Below, piece by piece: positions 44,647 through 55,216 of a stretch of 64,000 nt of DNA; position 1 is the first letter of the stretch; every line of letters starts with the position of its first letter. This stretch comes from Limnobaculum xujianqingii (GTDB lineage Bacteria > Pseudomonadota > Gammaproteobacteria > Enterobacterales > Enterobacteriaceae): positions 1,631,501-1,695,500 of the forward strand of contig NZ_JABMLK010000001.1 in the NCBI RefSeq assembly GCF_013394855.1, written 5' to 3'. A program made the position numbers and the translations under genes. Under the pieces are notes generated by a model. It worked only from the letters and a program-made list of their open reading frames with translations, ran no database searches and had not been told where the DNA came from.

Positions 44647-45723
44647 ATGAAACTTGCCTTCACCAATAAAAAAGTCATTTATACCCTGCTGATCCTTGCC
44701 GTGATTGCTGTCTCGGCTTACACCTGGACTCGCCTGCAGGATAACGGCCCGGGAGACGGTTTTGTCAACGGCAACGGCCGACTGGAAGCGACCGAAATTG
44801 ATATCTCAACCAAACTGGCCGGGAGAATTGATGACATTCTGGTTAATGAAGGTGACTTTGTGCGCAGCGGGCAAATTCTTTCCCATATGCAAATACAGGT
44901 GTTGGAAGCTCAGCGAGCTGAGGCCACGGCACAGTATCATCAGGCAGTTCATGCAGAAAAAAGCGCTCAGGCGCAAATAAAACTACAGGAAAGTGACGTA
45001 CTGGCCGCCAAAGCCACCGTTGCCCAAAGAGAAAGTGAACTGGATGCCGCTCAGCGCCGTTTGGCCCGTTCAGAAGTACTGGCTAAATCACGAGCCCTGT
45101 CATTCCAACAGCTTGATGATGACAGAGCCAGCATGAAAAGCGCTCAGGCCGCACTGATGGCAAGTAAAGCGCAGGTTGCCTCTGCGGATGCCGCAGTAGA
45201 GGCGGCTAAAGCTCAGGCAGTGGGCGCAGCGTCCAGCGTACAGGCGGCACAAGCCACCATTGACCGCGTTCAGGCCGATATCATCGACAGTCAGCTTATT
45301 GCTCCTCGTGACGGGCGGGTACAATACCGTATTGCACAACCTGGGGAAGTTTTAGGAGCCGGTGGCAAGGTGCTGAATATGGTGGATTTGTCTGATGTAT
45401 ATATGACCTTTTTTCTGCCGGAAACTGCCGTGGGTAAAGTGTCTATCGGCGGTGAAGTTCGGGTGATTCTGGATGCAGCCCCGGGCTATGTTATCCCGGC
45501 CAAAATATCCTTTGTTGCCAGCACGGCTCAGTTCACCCCTAAAACCGTTGAAACTGCCAGCGAACGGCAAAAATTGATGTTCCGGGTAAAAGCGCAAATT
45601 GACAAACAGCTGCTGCAAAAATATATCGAACTGGTAAAAACCGGTTTGCCCGGTGTAGCCTGGGTCAAACTGGATGCCAGTGAACAATGGCCTGAAAATC
45701 TGACGGTGAATGTCTCGCCATGA
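44647..45723 (+). CDS. HlyD-family periplasmic adaptor, YhiI-like
   Basis: 358 residues. One N-terminal membrane anchor (about residues 8-27), a lipoyl half [24 protein letters not shown], a long Ala/Gln-rich coiled coil (residues 90-210) and the second lipoyl half [23 protein letters not shown]. It bridges an inner-membrane exporter and an outer-membrane channel. It overlaps rbbA by 4 bp. The yhiI-rbbA-yhhJ order matches E. coli. Confidence 0.92.
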   Translation: MKLAFTNKKVIYTLLILAVIAVSAYTWTRLQDNGPGDGFVNGNGRLEATEIDISTKLAGRIDDILVNEGDFVRSGQILSHMQIQVLEAQRAEATAQYHQAVHAEKSAQAQIKLQESDVLAAKATVAQRESELDAAQRRLARSEVLAKSRALSFQQLDDDRASMKSAQAALMASKAQVASADAAVEAAKAQAVGAASSVQAAQATIDRVQADIIDSQLIAPRDGRVQYRIAQPGEVLGAGGKVLNMVDLSDVYMTFFLPETAVGKVSIGGEVRVILDAAPGYVIPAKISFVASTAQFTPKTVETASERQKLMFRVKAQIDKQLLQKYIELVKTGLPGVAWVKLDASEQWPENLTVNVSP

Positions 45724-48467
45724 AACAGCAACCACCGGTAGTACGACTGACGCAAGTCAGCTTACATTACGGTAAAACGCTGGCGCTGGATAATATCTCG
45801 CTGGAGATCCCGGCTGGTTGCATGGTTGGCCTTATCGGGCCTGATGGTGTCGGTAAATCCAGTCTGTTATCTCTGGTATCCGGAGCTCGAGCCATTCAGG
45901 ATGGTGAGATCAACGTACTGAATGGCGATATGCGCAGTAAACAGCATCGGGAGTCCGTTTGTCCGCGCATTGCCTATATGCCTCAAGGGTTAGGTAAGAA
46001 CTTATACCCAACGCTCTCGGTAGAAGAGAATCTGCAATTTTTTGCCCGTCTGTTTGGTCATAATGCTGCTGAACGCCGCCGCCGTATCGACCAACTCACC
46101 TACAGTACCGGACTCTACCCTTTCCTTAATCGACCGGCGGGTAAGCTTTCCGGCGGAATGAAGCAGAAACTGGGCCTTTGCTGTTCCCTGATCCACGATC
46201 CTGATTTACTGATTCTGGATGAACCCACCACCGGTGTGGACCCTCTGGCCCGCTCTCAGTTCTGGGATCTTATCGATCGGGTAAGAAGCGAACAGCCGGG
46301 TATGAGCGTTATTGTCGCTACTGCCTATATGGATGAAGCTCAGCGCTTTGACTGGCTGGTTGCCATGGACGACGGAAAAATTCTGAAAACGGATACTCCT
46401 GCCCGGCTGCTGGAACAAACTCAAACCGACTCACTGGAAGCAGCCTTTATTTATCTGTTACCGGAAGAGAAACGCCGAAATCATGTACCAGTAGAAATCA
46501 CTCCACTATCAACCAATGACAAAACCGATATCGCCATTGAAGCGCAGGATCTCACCATGCGCTTTGGTAATTTTGTTGCCGTTGATCACGTTAACTTCCG
46601 TATTCAGCGCGGTGAAATATTTGGCTTTTTAGGTTCGAACGGCTGTGGCAAATCTACCACCATGAAAATGCTAACCGGTTTACTGCCTGCCAGTGAAGGG
46701 CAAGCCTGGTTGTTTGGTCATAAGATCGATTCTAATGATATGAATACCCGCAAGCGGGTTGGTTATATGTCACAGGCATTTTCGCTGTATAGCGAACTGA
46801 CGGTACAGCAAAACCTGTTGCTACACGCCCGATTGTTCCACGTCCCGGCAGACCAACAGGACCAGCGCATTCAAGAGATGGCGGAACGCTTTGACTTAAC
46901 CGGAGTGATGGACAGGCTGCCGGACAATCTGCCGTTAGGTATCCGCCAGCGGCTATCGTTGGCGGTGGCGATGGTGCATAAACCAGAGCTATTGATTCTG
47001 GATGAACCCACTTCCGGGGTAGACCCCATTGCCAGAGATAATTTCTGGCGGTTGTTGATTGAGCTATCCCGGCGGGATCGGGTCACTATCTTTATCTCAA
47101 CCCACTTTATGAATGAGGCGGAACGCTGCGATCGTATTTCTCTGATGCATGCGGGTAAGGTACTGGCCAGCGATCCACCGGCTGAATTAATGAAGAAGCG
47201 CGGTGCCACTACGCTGGAACAGGCATTTATTGATTATTTAATCGATGCAGGAGCCGGTACCGACACCGGTTCTTCTGCCGCTAAGCCATCTGAACCGACG
47301 GTATCGTCTTCCACCAACACCGCAGAGCCTAAAAAGCACGTGGTATTCAGCATTGGGCGCACCATGAGCTATATGTGGCGGGAGACGCTGGAATTACGCC
47401 GCGATCCGGTACGGGCAACGCTGGCGCTGCTTGGGTCACTGATCCTGATGTTTGTTATCGGTTTTGGTATCAGCATGGACGTGGAAGATCTGAATTACGC
47501 CATTCTGGATCGCGACCAGACTGGCCTGAGCCAAAACTATGCTCTCAATCTTTCCGGCTCACGCTATTTTATTGAACAACCACCCATTCGTGACTATCAG
47601 GATTTAGACACCCGCATGCGAAATGGTGATATATCGCTGGCGATAGAAATCCCGCCTAATTTCGCCAGAGACGTACAGCGAGGCAGTGCCGCTCAGATTG
47701 GGGTCTGGATTGATGGCGCTATGCCACAGCGGGCAGAAACGGTTCGCGGCTATGTACAAGGAATGCATCAGGGTTGGTTGATGGATCAGGCTACTTATCG
47801 GCTGGGTACGCCAGCAAAAGGCGTTATCGATATTGAAACCCGCTTTCGCTATAACCCTGATGTTAAAAGTCTGCCAGCGATTGTTCCGGCAGTAATCCCG
47901 ATTTTATTGCTGATGCTGCCCGCGATGTTAACCGCACTGGCGGTAGTACGGGAAAAAGAGCTGGGTTCGATTATTAATCTGTATGTTACACCGGTAACCC
48001 GTACCGAGTTCCTGATAGGTAAACAGATCCCCTATATTGTGCTGGCGATGGTGAACTACTTCCTGATGGCGTTGGTGGCGGTCACTCTGTTTGATATTCC
48101 TATTACCGGCAGTTTCACCCTTCTGACCGTAGCAACCTTTATCTACTGTATTATTTGTACCGGCATGGGGCTGTTGGCTTCCACCTTTACCCGTAGCCAG
48201 ATAGCCGCCATGTTTACTACCATGATTGCCACCCTGCTCCCTGCTATCCAGTTCTCAGGCATGATTAATCCGGTTTCCTCACTGGAAGGTGGTGGTCAGA
48301 TTATCGGTCAGATTTATCCGACTACTCATGTGCTGATTATATTCCGGGGAGTATTTTGTAAGGCGCTGGATTTCTCCGATCTCTACAGTGCGGTATATAT
48401 GCTGTTGATAACCGTACCGGTGATTCTTGTTTTAACTATTCTATTACTGAAAAAACAGGACACTTAA
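45720..48467 (+). CDS. rbbA: RbbA (YhiH): ABC exporter with two ATPase domains and a permease
   Basis: 915 residues, E. coli size. The first ATPase has [34 protein letters not shown]; the second has GSNGCGKST, the degenerate signature [14 protein letters not shown], and [14 protein letters not shown] Ser/Thr linker (about residues 520-550) leads to an ABC-2 permease half with about six membrane segments. RbbA binds ribosomes and stimulates tRNA release in vitro, and has also been annotated as a transporter. Its operon with an HlyD adaptor and YhhJ suggests export. Confidence 0.93.
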   Translation: MKQQPPVVRLTQVSLHYGKTLALDNISLEIPAGCMVGLIGPDGVGKSSLLSLVSGARAIQDGEINVLNGDMRSKQHRESVCPRIAYMPQGLGKNLYPTLSVEENLQFFARLFGHNAAERRRRIDQLTYSTGLYPFLNRPAGKLSGGMKQKLGLCCSLIHDPDLLILDEPTTGVDPLARSQFWDLIDRVRSEQPGMSVIVATAYMDEAQRFDWLVAMDDGKILKTDTPARLLEQTQTDSLEAAFIYLLPEEKRRNHVPVEITPLSTNDKTDIAIEAQDLTMRFGNFVAVDHVNFRIQRGEIFGFLGSNGCGKSTTMKMLTGLLPASEGQAWLFGHKIDSNDMNTRKRVGYMSQAFSLYSELTVQQNLLLHARLFHVPADQQDQRIQEMAERFDLTGVMDRLPDNLPLGIRQRLSLAVAMVHKPELLILDEPTSGVDPIARDNFWRLLIELSRRDRVTIFISTHFMNEAERCDRISLMHAGKVLASDPPAELMKKRGATTLEQAFIDYLIDAGAGTDTGSSAAKPSEPTVSSSTNTAEPKKHVVFSIGRTMSYMWRETLELRRDPVRATLALLGSLILMFVIGFGISMDVEDLNYAILDRDQTGLSQNYALNLSGSRYFIEQPPIRDYQDLDTRMRNGDISLAIEIPPNFARDVQRGSAAQIGVWIDGAMPQRAETVRGYVQGMHQGWLMDQATYRLGTPAKGVIDIETRFRYNPDVKSLPAIVPAVIPILLLMLPAMLTALAVVREKELGSIINLYVTPVTRTEFLIGKQIPYIVLAMVNYFLMALVAVTLFDIPITGSFTLLTVATFIYCIICTGMGLLASTFTRSQIAAMFTTMIATLLPAIQFSGMINPVSSLEGGGQIIGQIYPTTHVLIIFRGVFCKALDFSDLYSAVYMLLITVPVILVLTILLLKKQDT

Positions 48468-48469
48468 CT

Positions 48470-49594
48470 ATGCAACAGTTATCGAATATCTATCGTTTAG
48501 GTGTCAAAGAGCTCTGGAGCCTTATCAGAGATCCTGCCATGCTGGTGCTTATCGCCTTTACCTTTACGGTGTCTATCTATACTGCGGCCAGCGCAATTCC
48601 TGAATCACGGTATAAAGCGACGATAGCTATTGTTGATGAAGATGACTCTCCGCTTTCCCTGCGCATTAGTTCAGCATTTTACCCACCGCAGTTTGTCACG
48701 CCGAAGAAGATTACGCTGAATCAGGTGGACCCGGGGATGGATTCCGGTGATTACACATTCGTGCTGAACATTCCGCCAAACTTCCAGAGTGACGTGCTGG
48801 CAGGTCGTTCGCCTGCTGTACAGCTCAACGTGGATGCCACCCGCATGAGTCAGGCATTTACCGGCAACGCCTATATTCAGCAAATCGTAACGGATGAAGC
48901 CACCGCCTTTGTGCAGCGTTATCGTGAAACAGCAATTCCACCGGTAGATCTGGCGCTTCGGGTACGTTTCAATCAAAACCTGACCCAGTCCTGGTTTGGT
49001 GCATTAACCGAAATCATCAATAACATTACCATGCTGTCGATTATTCTGACCGGCGCGGCGCTGATCCGCGAGCGGGAGCACGGCACCATTGAGCATCTGC
49101 TGGTGATGCCGGTTACCCCAACGGAAATTATGTTGGCTAAGGTGTGGTCGATGGGATTGGTGGTATTAGTTGCCTCTACCCTGTCGCTGATTTTTATTGT
49201 GCGCGGAGCGTTGAATGTTCCTATTGAGGGTTCGATCTTTTTGTTTATTACCGGTGCGGCGTTACACCTGTTCGCCACCACCGCCATGGGAATATTTTTA
49301 GCCACTCTGGCTCGCAGTATGCCGCAGTTTGGTATGTTGCTGATTCTGGTGCTGTTGCCGTTGCAGATGCTGTCCGGTGGCAGTACACCGCGAGAGAGTA
49401 TGCCGGAGTTTGTGCAGGACATTATGTTACTGGCACCAACCACTCATTTTGTTGAGTTGGGTCAGGGGATTTTGTTCCGTGGGGCGGGGATTGATGTGGT
49501 CTGGACGTCGTTTTTAGCGCTGTTTGTGATTGGTTGTGTGTTGTTTGCAACTTCACTGGCGAGGTTCAGGAGGACGATTAGTCAGATGGCGTAG
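48470..49594 (+). CDS. yhhJ: ABC-2 transporter permease YhhJ
   Basis: 374 residues with one N-terminal membrane segment, a periplasmic domain of about 150 residues, and five C-terminal segments. REREHGTIEHLLVMPVTPTEIM is the typical ABC-2 loop. It follows rbbA by 2 bp, so the two are coupled. It likely completes the RbbA exporter. Confidence 0.93.
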   Translation: MQQLSNIYRLGVKELWSLIRDPAMLVLIAFTFTVSIYTAASAIPESRYKATIAIVDEDDSPLSLRISSAFYPPQFVTPKKITLNQVDPGMDSGDYTFVLNIPPNFQSDVLAGRSPAVQLNVDATRMSQAFTGNAYIQQIVTDEATAFVQRYRETAIPPVDLALRVRFNQNLTQSWFGALTEIINNITMLSIILTGAALIREREHGTIEHLLVMPVTPTEIMLAKVWSMGLVVLVASTLSLIFIVRGALNVPIEGSIFLFITGAALHLFATTAMGIFLATLARSMPQFGMLLILVLLPLQMLSGGSTPRESMPEFVQDIMLLAPTTHFVELGQGILFRGAGIDVVWTSFLALFVIGCVLFATSLARFRRTISQMA

Positions 49595-49673
49595 GGATAC
49601 AGCAATTAAAATAGTTCAAACCAAGTAATCTGCACACTTTTAATACCACTAGTTCAAAAATAATTGAAAATAA

Positions 49674-50552
49674 AATGACGATAAAACTATTAAAGATTAC
49701 ATTTTAGAAATATCTTCATTATTAAGAGAAAATAAATTTGACAAAGAACTAAAAGAAGAAAGAGAGAATTATCAGATAAACTATGCACTAACACTATTGG
49801 CAGTTATAGCTCTATTTATTATATATCTCTCACGCGAAAGTTCCGATTGGACCTGGTTTACTGATTATCAATATTTAACAAAATTATTTGGTATTACCTT
49901 ATCGTTTATTTATATCGGTATTTCAATTGAGAAAACCTCATTTTTTAAAATAATATGGAATTTTGGATTTTCTAAGTTTATTATTTCAATCGCAATCTCA
50001 GCAATAATCTTATTTAGTTCAGGTAAAGCATCAGAGTTAATTAATTTAGTATTTAATGTCGACGCATCTGCTTTTCCTTATACACGAGCCTACATTGTAG
50101 GACTATTAGTTTTTCAATACACCTCTCCATTTTTAGTAATTATCGCTTGTTTTTATATATTGCACTCAATCGATATTTGGTACTATATTAAAAAGTTAAT
50201 AAATAGAAACAGCAGTTATTATACAGAAGTCCCCTATTTATCAATTCTATTCTTAATATCTTCTATAACATTTTTATTATTTTCATATAACTGGGTTAAA
50301 CGTGATTTTTCTGAAGATGCATATCCTAGTAAAATTTACCGACTAGCTCATATTTTAGATTTTAATTCTAAACACCCATGTCTAAATATTAATAAAAATA
50401 CTAAAGTTATCTTTTTAGATTCTGCATACAATAAAGTATTAGTTGATGAGAATAATATAAAAACCAAAAATATCGAATCATTCATTAATAAAGATTCGAG
50501 TAAAGTGTTCATCCCAAAAAAATTTAATATTGTATTTTGCAAAATAGACTAA
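49674..50552 (+). CDS. AT-rich membrane protein with uncertain start (possible frameshift)
   Basis: From TTG 49797 the frame encodes 251 residues with four or five membrane segments and a soluble tail of about 90. The same frame stays open back to 49674 and reads an acidic, coiled-coil-like head (DYILEISSLLREN then KELKEERENY) but has no start codon there. An ATG at 49675 lies one base out of frame; inserting one base after ATGA would give MNDKTIKDYILE. So the true start may be lost by a one-base deletion. No domain recognised. Base composition is far more AT-rich than its neighbours. Confidence 0.55.
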   Translation, partial: NDDKTIKDYILEISSLLRENKFDKELKEERENYQINYALTLLAVIALFIIYLSRESSDWTWFTDYQYLTKLFGITLSFIYIGISIEKTSFFKIIWNFGFSKFIISIAISAIILFSSGKASELINLVFNVDASAFPYTRAYIVGLLVFQYTSPFLVIIACFYILHSIDIWYYIKKLINRNSSYYTEVPYLSILFLISSITFLLFSYNWVKRDFSEDAYPSKIYRLAHILDFNSKHPCLNINKNTKVIFLDSAYNKVLVDENNIKTKNIESFINKDSSKVFIPKKFNIVFCKID

Positions 50553-50870
50553 AACTCAAGTTATTAAGTCAATAGAATTATATTTATAATTAACGAGTTA
50601 GCAAACTGGTATGCTGATCGAAATTTCAGAAAACAAATTTTATTATCATAAAACCAATCCGAGAATTTACCTATTCACCATCAAACCTGATATGAAAAAA
50701 TAACACTCTAAATTCAAGCATTCCATTAATTATTAAAGGAATCCATGAAGAAGCCTCAAAAATTAAATGAGAGAATACATGTCAATACTGAACTGACTTA
50801 GCTAAAAATCAAACAGTTATAGCCAAAGTATTACATGACTTATCTCAGTAAAACAGAAAGGAGGCACACC
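50553..50870 (+). other. Intergenic, AT-rich, nothing recognised
   Basis: About 320 bp between the membrane protein and the Ner-type gene. Several stops in all frames and no repeat or hairpin worth noting, apart from the strong ribosome site AAGGAGG at its end. Confidence 0.35.
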
Positions 50871-51104
50871 ATGAAAACAGAACAAGATTGGCATTCAGCT
50901 GACATCATTGCAGCATTAAGAAAAAGGGGAACTTCTCTATCCGCAGTTTCAAGAAATGCAGGTCTGGCATCATCAACGTTGGCTAACGCGCTGGTAAGGC
51001 CGTGGCCAAAGGGAGAAATGTTGATAGCTATTGCTCTGGATTGTAAACCAGCAGAGATATGGCCTTCGCGCTATAACTCAAGAAAGATGACTAAAGATAT
51101 ATAG
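50871..51104 (+). CDS. Ner/Nlp-family DNA-binding protein, SfsB-like
   Basis: 77 residues from ATG 50871, which is 6 nt after AAGGAGG; an upstream ATG at 50835 is not needed. The fold is DWHSADIIAALRKRGTSLSAVSR, then LASSTLANALVRPWPKGEMLIA and AEIWPSRY, the Mu Ner / SfsB helix-turn-helix. Such proteins are phage repressors or host regulators. It stands alone; no other phage gene is nearby. Likely a domesticated or stranded regulator. Confidence 0.82.
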   Translation: MKTEQDWHSADIIAALRKRGTSLSAVSRNAGLASSTLANALVRPWPKGEMLIAIALDCKPAEIWPSRYNSRKMTKDI

Positions 51105-51179
51105 ATGTTTGTATTTAGGGGGGGAATCAATAAAAGAGCCAGCTATCAATTAAGAAACTGGCTCAACAGATACCAATTA

Positions 51180-51887
51180 TCAAGATCGTTCGTTGTTCAA
51201 CCCCGTCAACGGTAAACAAATATTCTGAACGTGGTTTTTAAACAATTCTGGCAGCCGCTCTAAAACCCTGTGTTTTCCTGACATATCCGCGCTTTTAATA
51301 GCATCCACCAGCATATCGACCGTCAGGCTTTGCAGCATTCTGTTTGCCACCGGCCAATAGCTTAAATGCCAGGGCTCCGGGTACATTCCCCCCTGATGCA
51401 TCCCATATGGCCTGAAGAAGCCATACTTCTCAATATTTTCATTCAGCCACAGGTGCAAATCATAAAATACACCGCCCTTAACCGTTTCTTGTGGTAACAG
51501 CTGAACATGATAATTCTCTGGTGCTTTAGTTAAATCAACCACATCAATCTCAGTTCCCCATTGATGCCGGCTGGCACCCGGTAGAGCGGACCAGTTTAAA
51601 ATACAATCAATGACTTCATCTTCGCTATGGAGCTGTGAATAATCTCTTGGCACCCCGTGAATATCATATAGCGGCTTCTGCCCGTTGAATTTGCCATTCC
51701 AGATTTTAAGCTGAGTCTCAAACCCTCTGAATGCGCTAAAAGGAAACAGCGTGAAGCCATCCTTTTGGGCTGCATTTTGCAGCTCACAAAATGGTTGATA
51801 AACTTCTTTATTAACAGCGAAACGGGGGTTATTTAACTGAATAACATGCGATCGGGTTCGTCCGGTCAACTCCAGTTCATTCCACAT
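51180..51887 (-). CDS. M15-family peptidase (D-alanyl-D-alanine carboxypeptidase-like), no signal peptide
   Basis: 235 residues from ATG 51887 (MWNELELTGR), 25 nt after the ankyrin stop; a further upstream start at 51938 would overlap that gene and add 17 residues. Zinc-peptidase motifs are SRHQWGTEIDVVDL (S-x-H-x6-D) and EPWHLSYW (catalytic Glu, ligand His). FSAFRGFETQLKIWN fits the VanY/M15B fold. No secretion signal is seen, so it would need another route to reach peptidoglycan. It is in a likely operon with the ankyrin gene. Confidence 0.82.
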   Translation of the reverse strand: MWNELELTGRTRSHVIQLNNPRFAVNKEVYQPFCELQNAAQKDGFTLFPFSAFRGFETQLKIWNGKFNGQKPLYDIHGVPRDYSQLHSEDEVIDCILNWSALPGASRHQWGTEIDVVDLTKAPENYHVQLLPQETVKGGVFYDLHLWLNENIEKYGFFRPYGMHQGGMYPEPWHLSYWPVANRMLQSLTVDMLVDAIKSADMSGKHRVLERLPELFKNHVQNICLPLTGLNNERS

Positions 51888-51912
51888 AAAAAATTCTCTC
51901 TGTGTTACAGGA

Positions 51913-52971
51913 CTACCGCCGATACTCCACTTTCCCAACCATCAGCGGCTTAGGATTCAACCTCACCCAATCAACTGCAAATTCAGTTAATCGGTAAAGC
52001 TCATCCTTATCACCATTACCGCCTTTAATTTGGGCCGCTATAGTTTTGGCTTCCTGCTGCTTATCGCCGCTAAGTGGATTTCCTGATTCAAAATATGCCA
52101 GTAATGCACTCAGCATTTTGCGAAAATCCGCATCCCAGTTCATTCCGCCATTATCCAATATCTCATGGGATAAACGACCGGTAATGCGAATCACCTCTCC
52201 CTGAACCGTATCGGCATTACCGCTGGAAGGTACCAGCAGTTCCCACAGTTCCTGATGGGCTTTCTGCCAGCGCTGGGAACTAACAATAATATCGGAAGCG
52301 CCATCATGCATTTGTCGTGTAGCCACCGGCGTTACATCAAACAAACGGTAGAGTTTTGATAAACCGGCATCGGTTTCCGCAATATGATCTTTAGAAAAGT
52401 TAGCCCGATGAAATTCAAACATTTCACCGATGCTGGTAATACGTTCACGCATTTCTGGAGAAATCTTGTTTCCGGCGTTGAGCAAAAGCTCTGCGATCTT
52501 CGCCATTCGGTCAATATCAGCATTGCGGCAGCGATCAAGCGCTGCGGCCAGTGCGGTTCTTCCCATGCTGTCTTCAGCGTAAATATTTGCGCCATGGGCA
52601 ATTAATGTTTGAACGTGATGAACATGGTAAGCGCGGGCCGCCATATGTAGTGGAGTCGCATTCTGATAATCTTGCGCTTCGATGTTTGCACCCAATGCCA
52701 GAAGTAATTCAATATTACCGCACCAGGTACCCGCCTGCTCATGCAGCGCGGTGCGTTTATAATTATCTGCGGCTTCAATATCCGCCCCCTGCTCAATCAG
52801 CCAACGCGTCAATTCATCGGGGATCTTATAAAGACTTAAAGCCGTTCTCTTACCCAGCCCTCCACGGGCATCCAGCTCACAGCTATCGTAAATCGCTTTC
52901 AATACATCAATATCACCGGCTTCCAGCAATTCTCTAATATCTTTGGGTAAGGTCTTTTTCTTTTTAGCCAT
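51913..52971 (-). CDS. Ankyrin-repeat protein
   Basis: 352 residues. Basic MAKKKKTLPKD start, then about four or five ankyrin repeats at residues 15-165 (KRTALHEQAGTWCGNIELLLALGANIEAQD, ATPLHMAARAYHVHHVQTLIAHGANIYAED). The C-terminal 190 residues are not recognised; they contain QGEVIRITGRLSHEILDNGG and a conserved-looking WVRLNP. It is cytoplasmic. It precedes the M15 peptidase gene on the same strand, so may bind or hold it in check. Quoted pieces are listed as key stretches only. Confidence 0.78.
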   Translation of the reverse strand: MAKKKKTLPKDIRELLEAGDIDVLKAIYDSCELDARGGLGKRTALSLYKIPDELTRWLIEQGADIEAADNYKRTALHEQAGTWCGNIELLLALGANIEAQDYQNATPLHMAARAYHVHHVQTLIAHGANIYAEDSMGRTALAAALDRCRNADIDRMAKIAELLLNAGNKISPEMRERITSIGEMFEFHRANFSKDHIAETDAGLSKLYRLFDVTPVATRQMHDGASDIIVSSQRWQKAHQELWELLVPSSGNADTVQGEVIRITGRLSHEILDNGGMNWDADFRKMLSALLAYFESGNPLSGDKQQEAKTIAAQIKGGNGDKDELYRLTEFAVDWVRLNPKPLMVGKVEYRR

Positions 52972-53084
52972 TATGCAGATCCCTCTTGGTTTTCTTTTTA
53001 ATTTTATCAGGCTATCTAATGTGCCCGTGGATTTTTAACATTTCAACGTTTAAATAAACCACACCAAACTTCAAGCGCCTGATG

Positions 53085-54283
53085 CTATATGTTCACCGAA
53101 CGAGCTTTACGAGTACTGAAAACAATCAATGGAATAGCGATGAAATAAACCACCACCACCGAAAGCCAGATAGCACCGGGCCAGTCCTTTTGAACCACAA
53201 AATAAAAGGTTGAGAACGCCAGCGGTCCAACAACAGAAGCCAGACTCACCGCCGATGCCAGCACCCCCTGAAACTGTCCCTGACTGTCACGATCAACCTG
53301 TCTGGTTGCCAGCGCCTGAAGTGCTGGAGAACCAATGCCGCCGAGGGCGAACAACGGCATAATAGCGAAAACCATCCAGCCCTGGTTGATAAACGCCAAA
53401 GTGATCAGCGCCACGCAGGAACAGGCAACACCAACTAACACGGCTCCCCGCTCCCCAAATAATCTGGTCGCCGGGCCGGGCAACAGTGCCTGTACCAATG
53501 TCTGGCAAATACCAAAGGCACCCAGAGACAGGCCAATCCATAAACCATTCCATTGGAAAGTATCAAATCCCCACAATGCCCAGCAGGTACCATAGACTTC
53601 ACCCGTGGCGCTTAAAATAAAGAACACCAGAACGATTGGCAGAATTCCTTTCATAGAAAAAGCCCAGCGTAGTGGACGTAGCGGATTAAGCGCCGCCAGA
53701 TTAATCTTTTGACGGCTCGGCACCCGCGACTCCGGCAGAACAAATAGTGCCAGCAAAAAATTACAGGCGTTTAACAGTGCAGCAGCAATAAAAGGAAGCC
53801 GTATCCAGTAATCACCCAACAACCCGCCGAGAACCGGCCCGATAATAAAACCAATGCCAAACATGGCGTTAAACAAACCAAAGCGACCAGCTCGCTGATC
53901 CTCTGGCGTAATATCAGTAATGTAAGCCATGGCGACAGAAATGTTAGCACTGCTCAACCCGGCAATAGCACGGCCATAGCACGGCCAAGTAATAGCATCC
54001 AGAGATGGGGAGCGAACGCCATAATCACATAGTCAATTGCCGCTCCGGCTAAGGAAATCAGCAGCACCGGACGCCTGCCAAGATTATCGCTCAATGCACC
54101 AAGTACCGGCGCGAAGACAAACTGCATTGCCGCGTAAAGCGCGGTCATAATACCGATATAGGGCGCGATATCCTGAGTATGCGTTACCTCTTCGAGGAGG
54201 CGCGGCAAAATAGGAAAAATAAGACCGATACCCGCAGCATTAAGGCAAATTGCAGCGAAGATAACGATAAGGGGTTTATTCAT
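53085..54283 (-). pseudogene. TetA-type major facilitator efflux gene, broken by an 11-bp duplication
   Basis: Two reading frames together make one 12-helix drug/H+ antiporter. 54283-53954 encodes helices 1-3 with LGALSDNLGRRPVLL (motif A) and ends LLLGRAMAVLLPG. 53957-53085 continues with SSANISVAMAYITDIT and RFGLFNAMFGIGFIIGPVLG. At the junction the sequence ATAGCACGGCC is repeated directly (53965-53975, 53976-53986). Removing one copy restores LGRAIAGLSSANIS. The partner TetR gene diverges upstream. As it stands the transporter is not made as one chain. Confidence 0.88.
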
Positions 54284-54471
54284 TGATTGAATTCCAAATA
54301 ATACTTATGCAGCCAATATTTCTGCTCAATAATCAGCAAATCGACTGAAATCTACTTAACAGTGTAGGAGAGCCAACAGGAGTCATAATCAGACTCACAA
54401 TTTGCCTTTTCATTTATTTTTATGTATACCTGACATAAATATATACTCAGTACAATTAAAAGAGAAGTTAT
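54284..54471. promoter_or_regulatory. Divergent TetA-like / TetR control region
   Basis: 188 bp, AT-rich. ATGTATACCTGACAT and neighbouring TATAC/GTATA-like half sites near 54420-54450 are suggestive, but I could not define one clean palindrome. Confidence 0.35.
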
Positions 54472-55107
54472 ATGTCCATACCATCCGATCGTCGTTCTCG
54501 TAAACGGCTCGCTACACGACAGGCAATTTCCGTGGCGGCTACGCGCCTGTTCTTAGAACGAGGTTTTGATCGTGTAACAGTAGATGAAATTGCAGATGCC
54601 GCTGATGTCGGACGCATGACGGTGTTTAACCACTTCCCTCGCAAGGAAGACATGTTCTTCGATCGTGATGAAGAAGGTCGTGAAATGCTGCGTGAGGTAT
54701 TACAGCAGCAGAATTCTGTTGCTCCTATTGAAAGGTTGCATCTGCTCGCTCATCAAATGATTGCTGAACAGCGACCTTACGTTAGATTCACCGCCGAGAG
54801 TCAGGGATTTATACAAACTATCGAAAACAGCGAAACCCTTAAGGCACGAGCAAGAGCAATACGTGATGAGATCGCACAGTTAGTGGCGGAGGAATTGTCT
54901 GGATATGCAGGAAAAAAATCAGACGACCCTGATGCGCATCTGGCAGCAAATATGCTGCTGGCGATTTGGACGGTAGCTTTTATTCAGGCTCACAGAGCCT
55001 TTCCACAAGAGCAAAAAACTGAGGAAGCTGAGAAGGTATTTCTTTCCGTTGTCGATAAAGGGATGATTGGTTTGAAGGCGGTTATGGTAGGGACACCTTA
55101 TATTTGA
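54472..55107 (+). CDS. TetR/AcrR-family regulator
   Basis: 211 residues. Helix-turn-helix RKRLATRQAISVAATRLFLE, then VTVDEIADAADVGRMTVFNHFPRKEDMF. The C-terminal domain is AcrR-like and unassigned. Divergent from the TetA-like efflux gene, which it probably represses. With that gene broken it may have no cognate target here. Confidence 0.85.
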   Translation: MSIPSDRRSRKRLATRQAISVAATRLFLERGFDRVTVDEIADAADVGRMTVFNHFPRKEDMFFDRDEEGREMLREVLQQQNSVAPIERLHLLAHQMIAEQRPYVRFTAESQGFIQTIENSETLKARARAIRDEIAQLVAEELSGYAGKKSDDPDAHLAANMLLAIWTVAFIQAHRAFPQEQKTEEAEKVFLSVVDKGMIGLKAVMVGTPYI

Positions 55108-55216
55108 GCACTAATCTCATCAACCAAAACAGAAATTGTTATTGCCGTATTTATCACATTCAACAGGCTGACGATATAAAAAACCTCTCAGAAAATTATA
55201 ACGGACAGCATCATGA

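Noticed and set aside
48470..49594. yhhJ considered part of a drug-resistance system with the TetA-like gene
   Set aside because: Separated by unrelated genes and on the opposite strand; the yhiI-rbbA-yhhJ order is a conserved unit by itself.
50835..50870. Earlier start for the Ner/SfsB-like gene
   Set aside because: The strong AAGGAGG site lies inside that extension and points to ATG 50871; the extra residues are not family-like.
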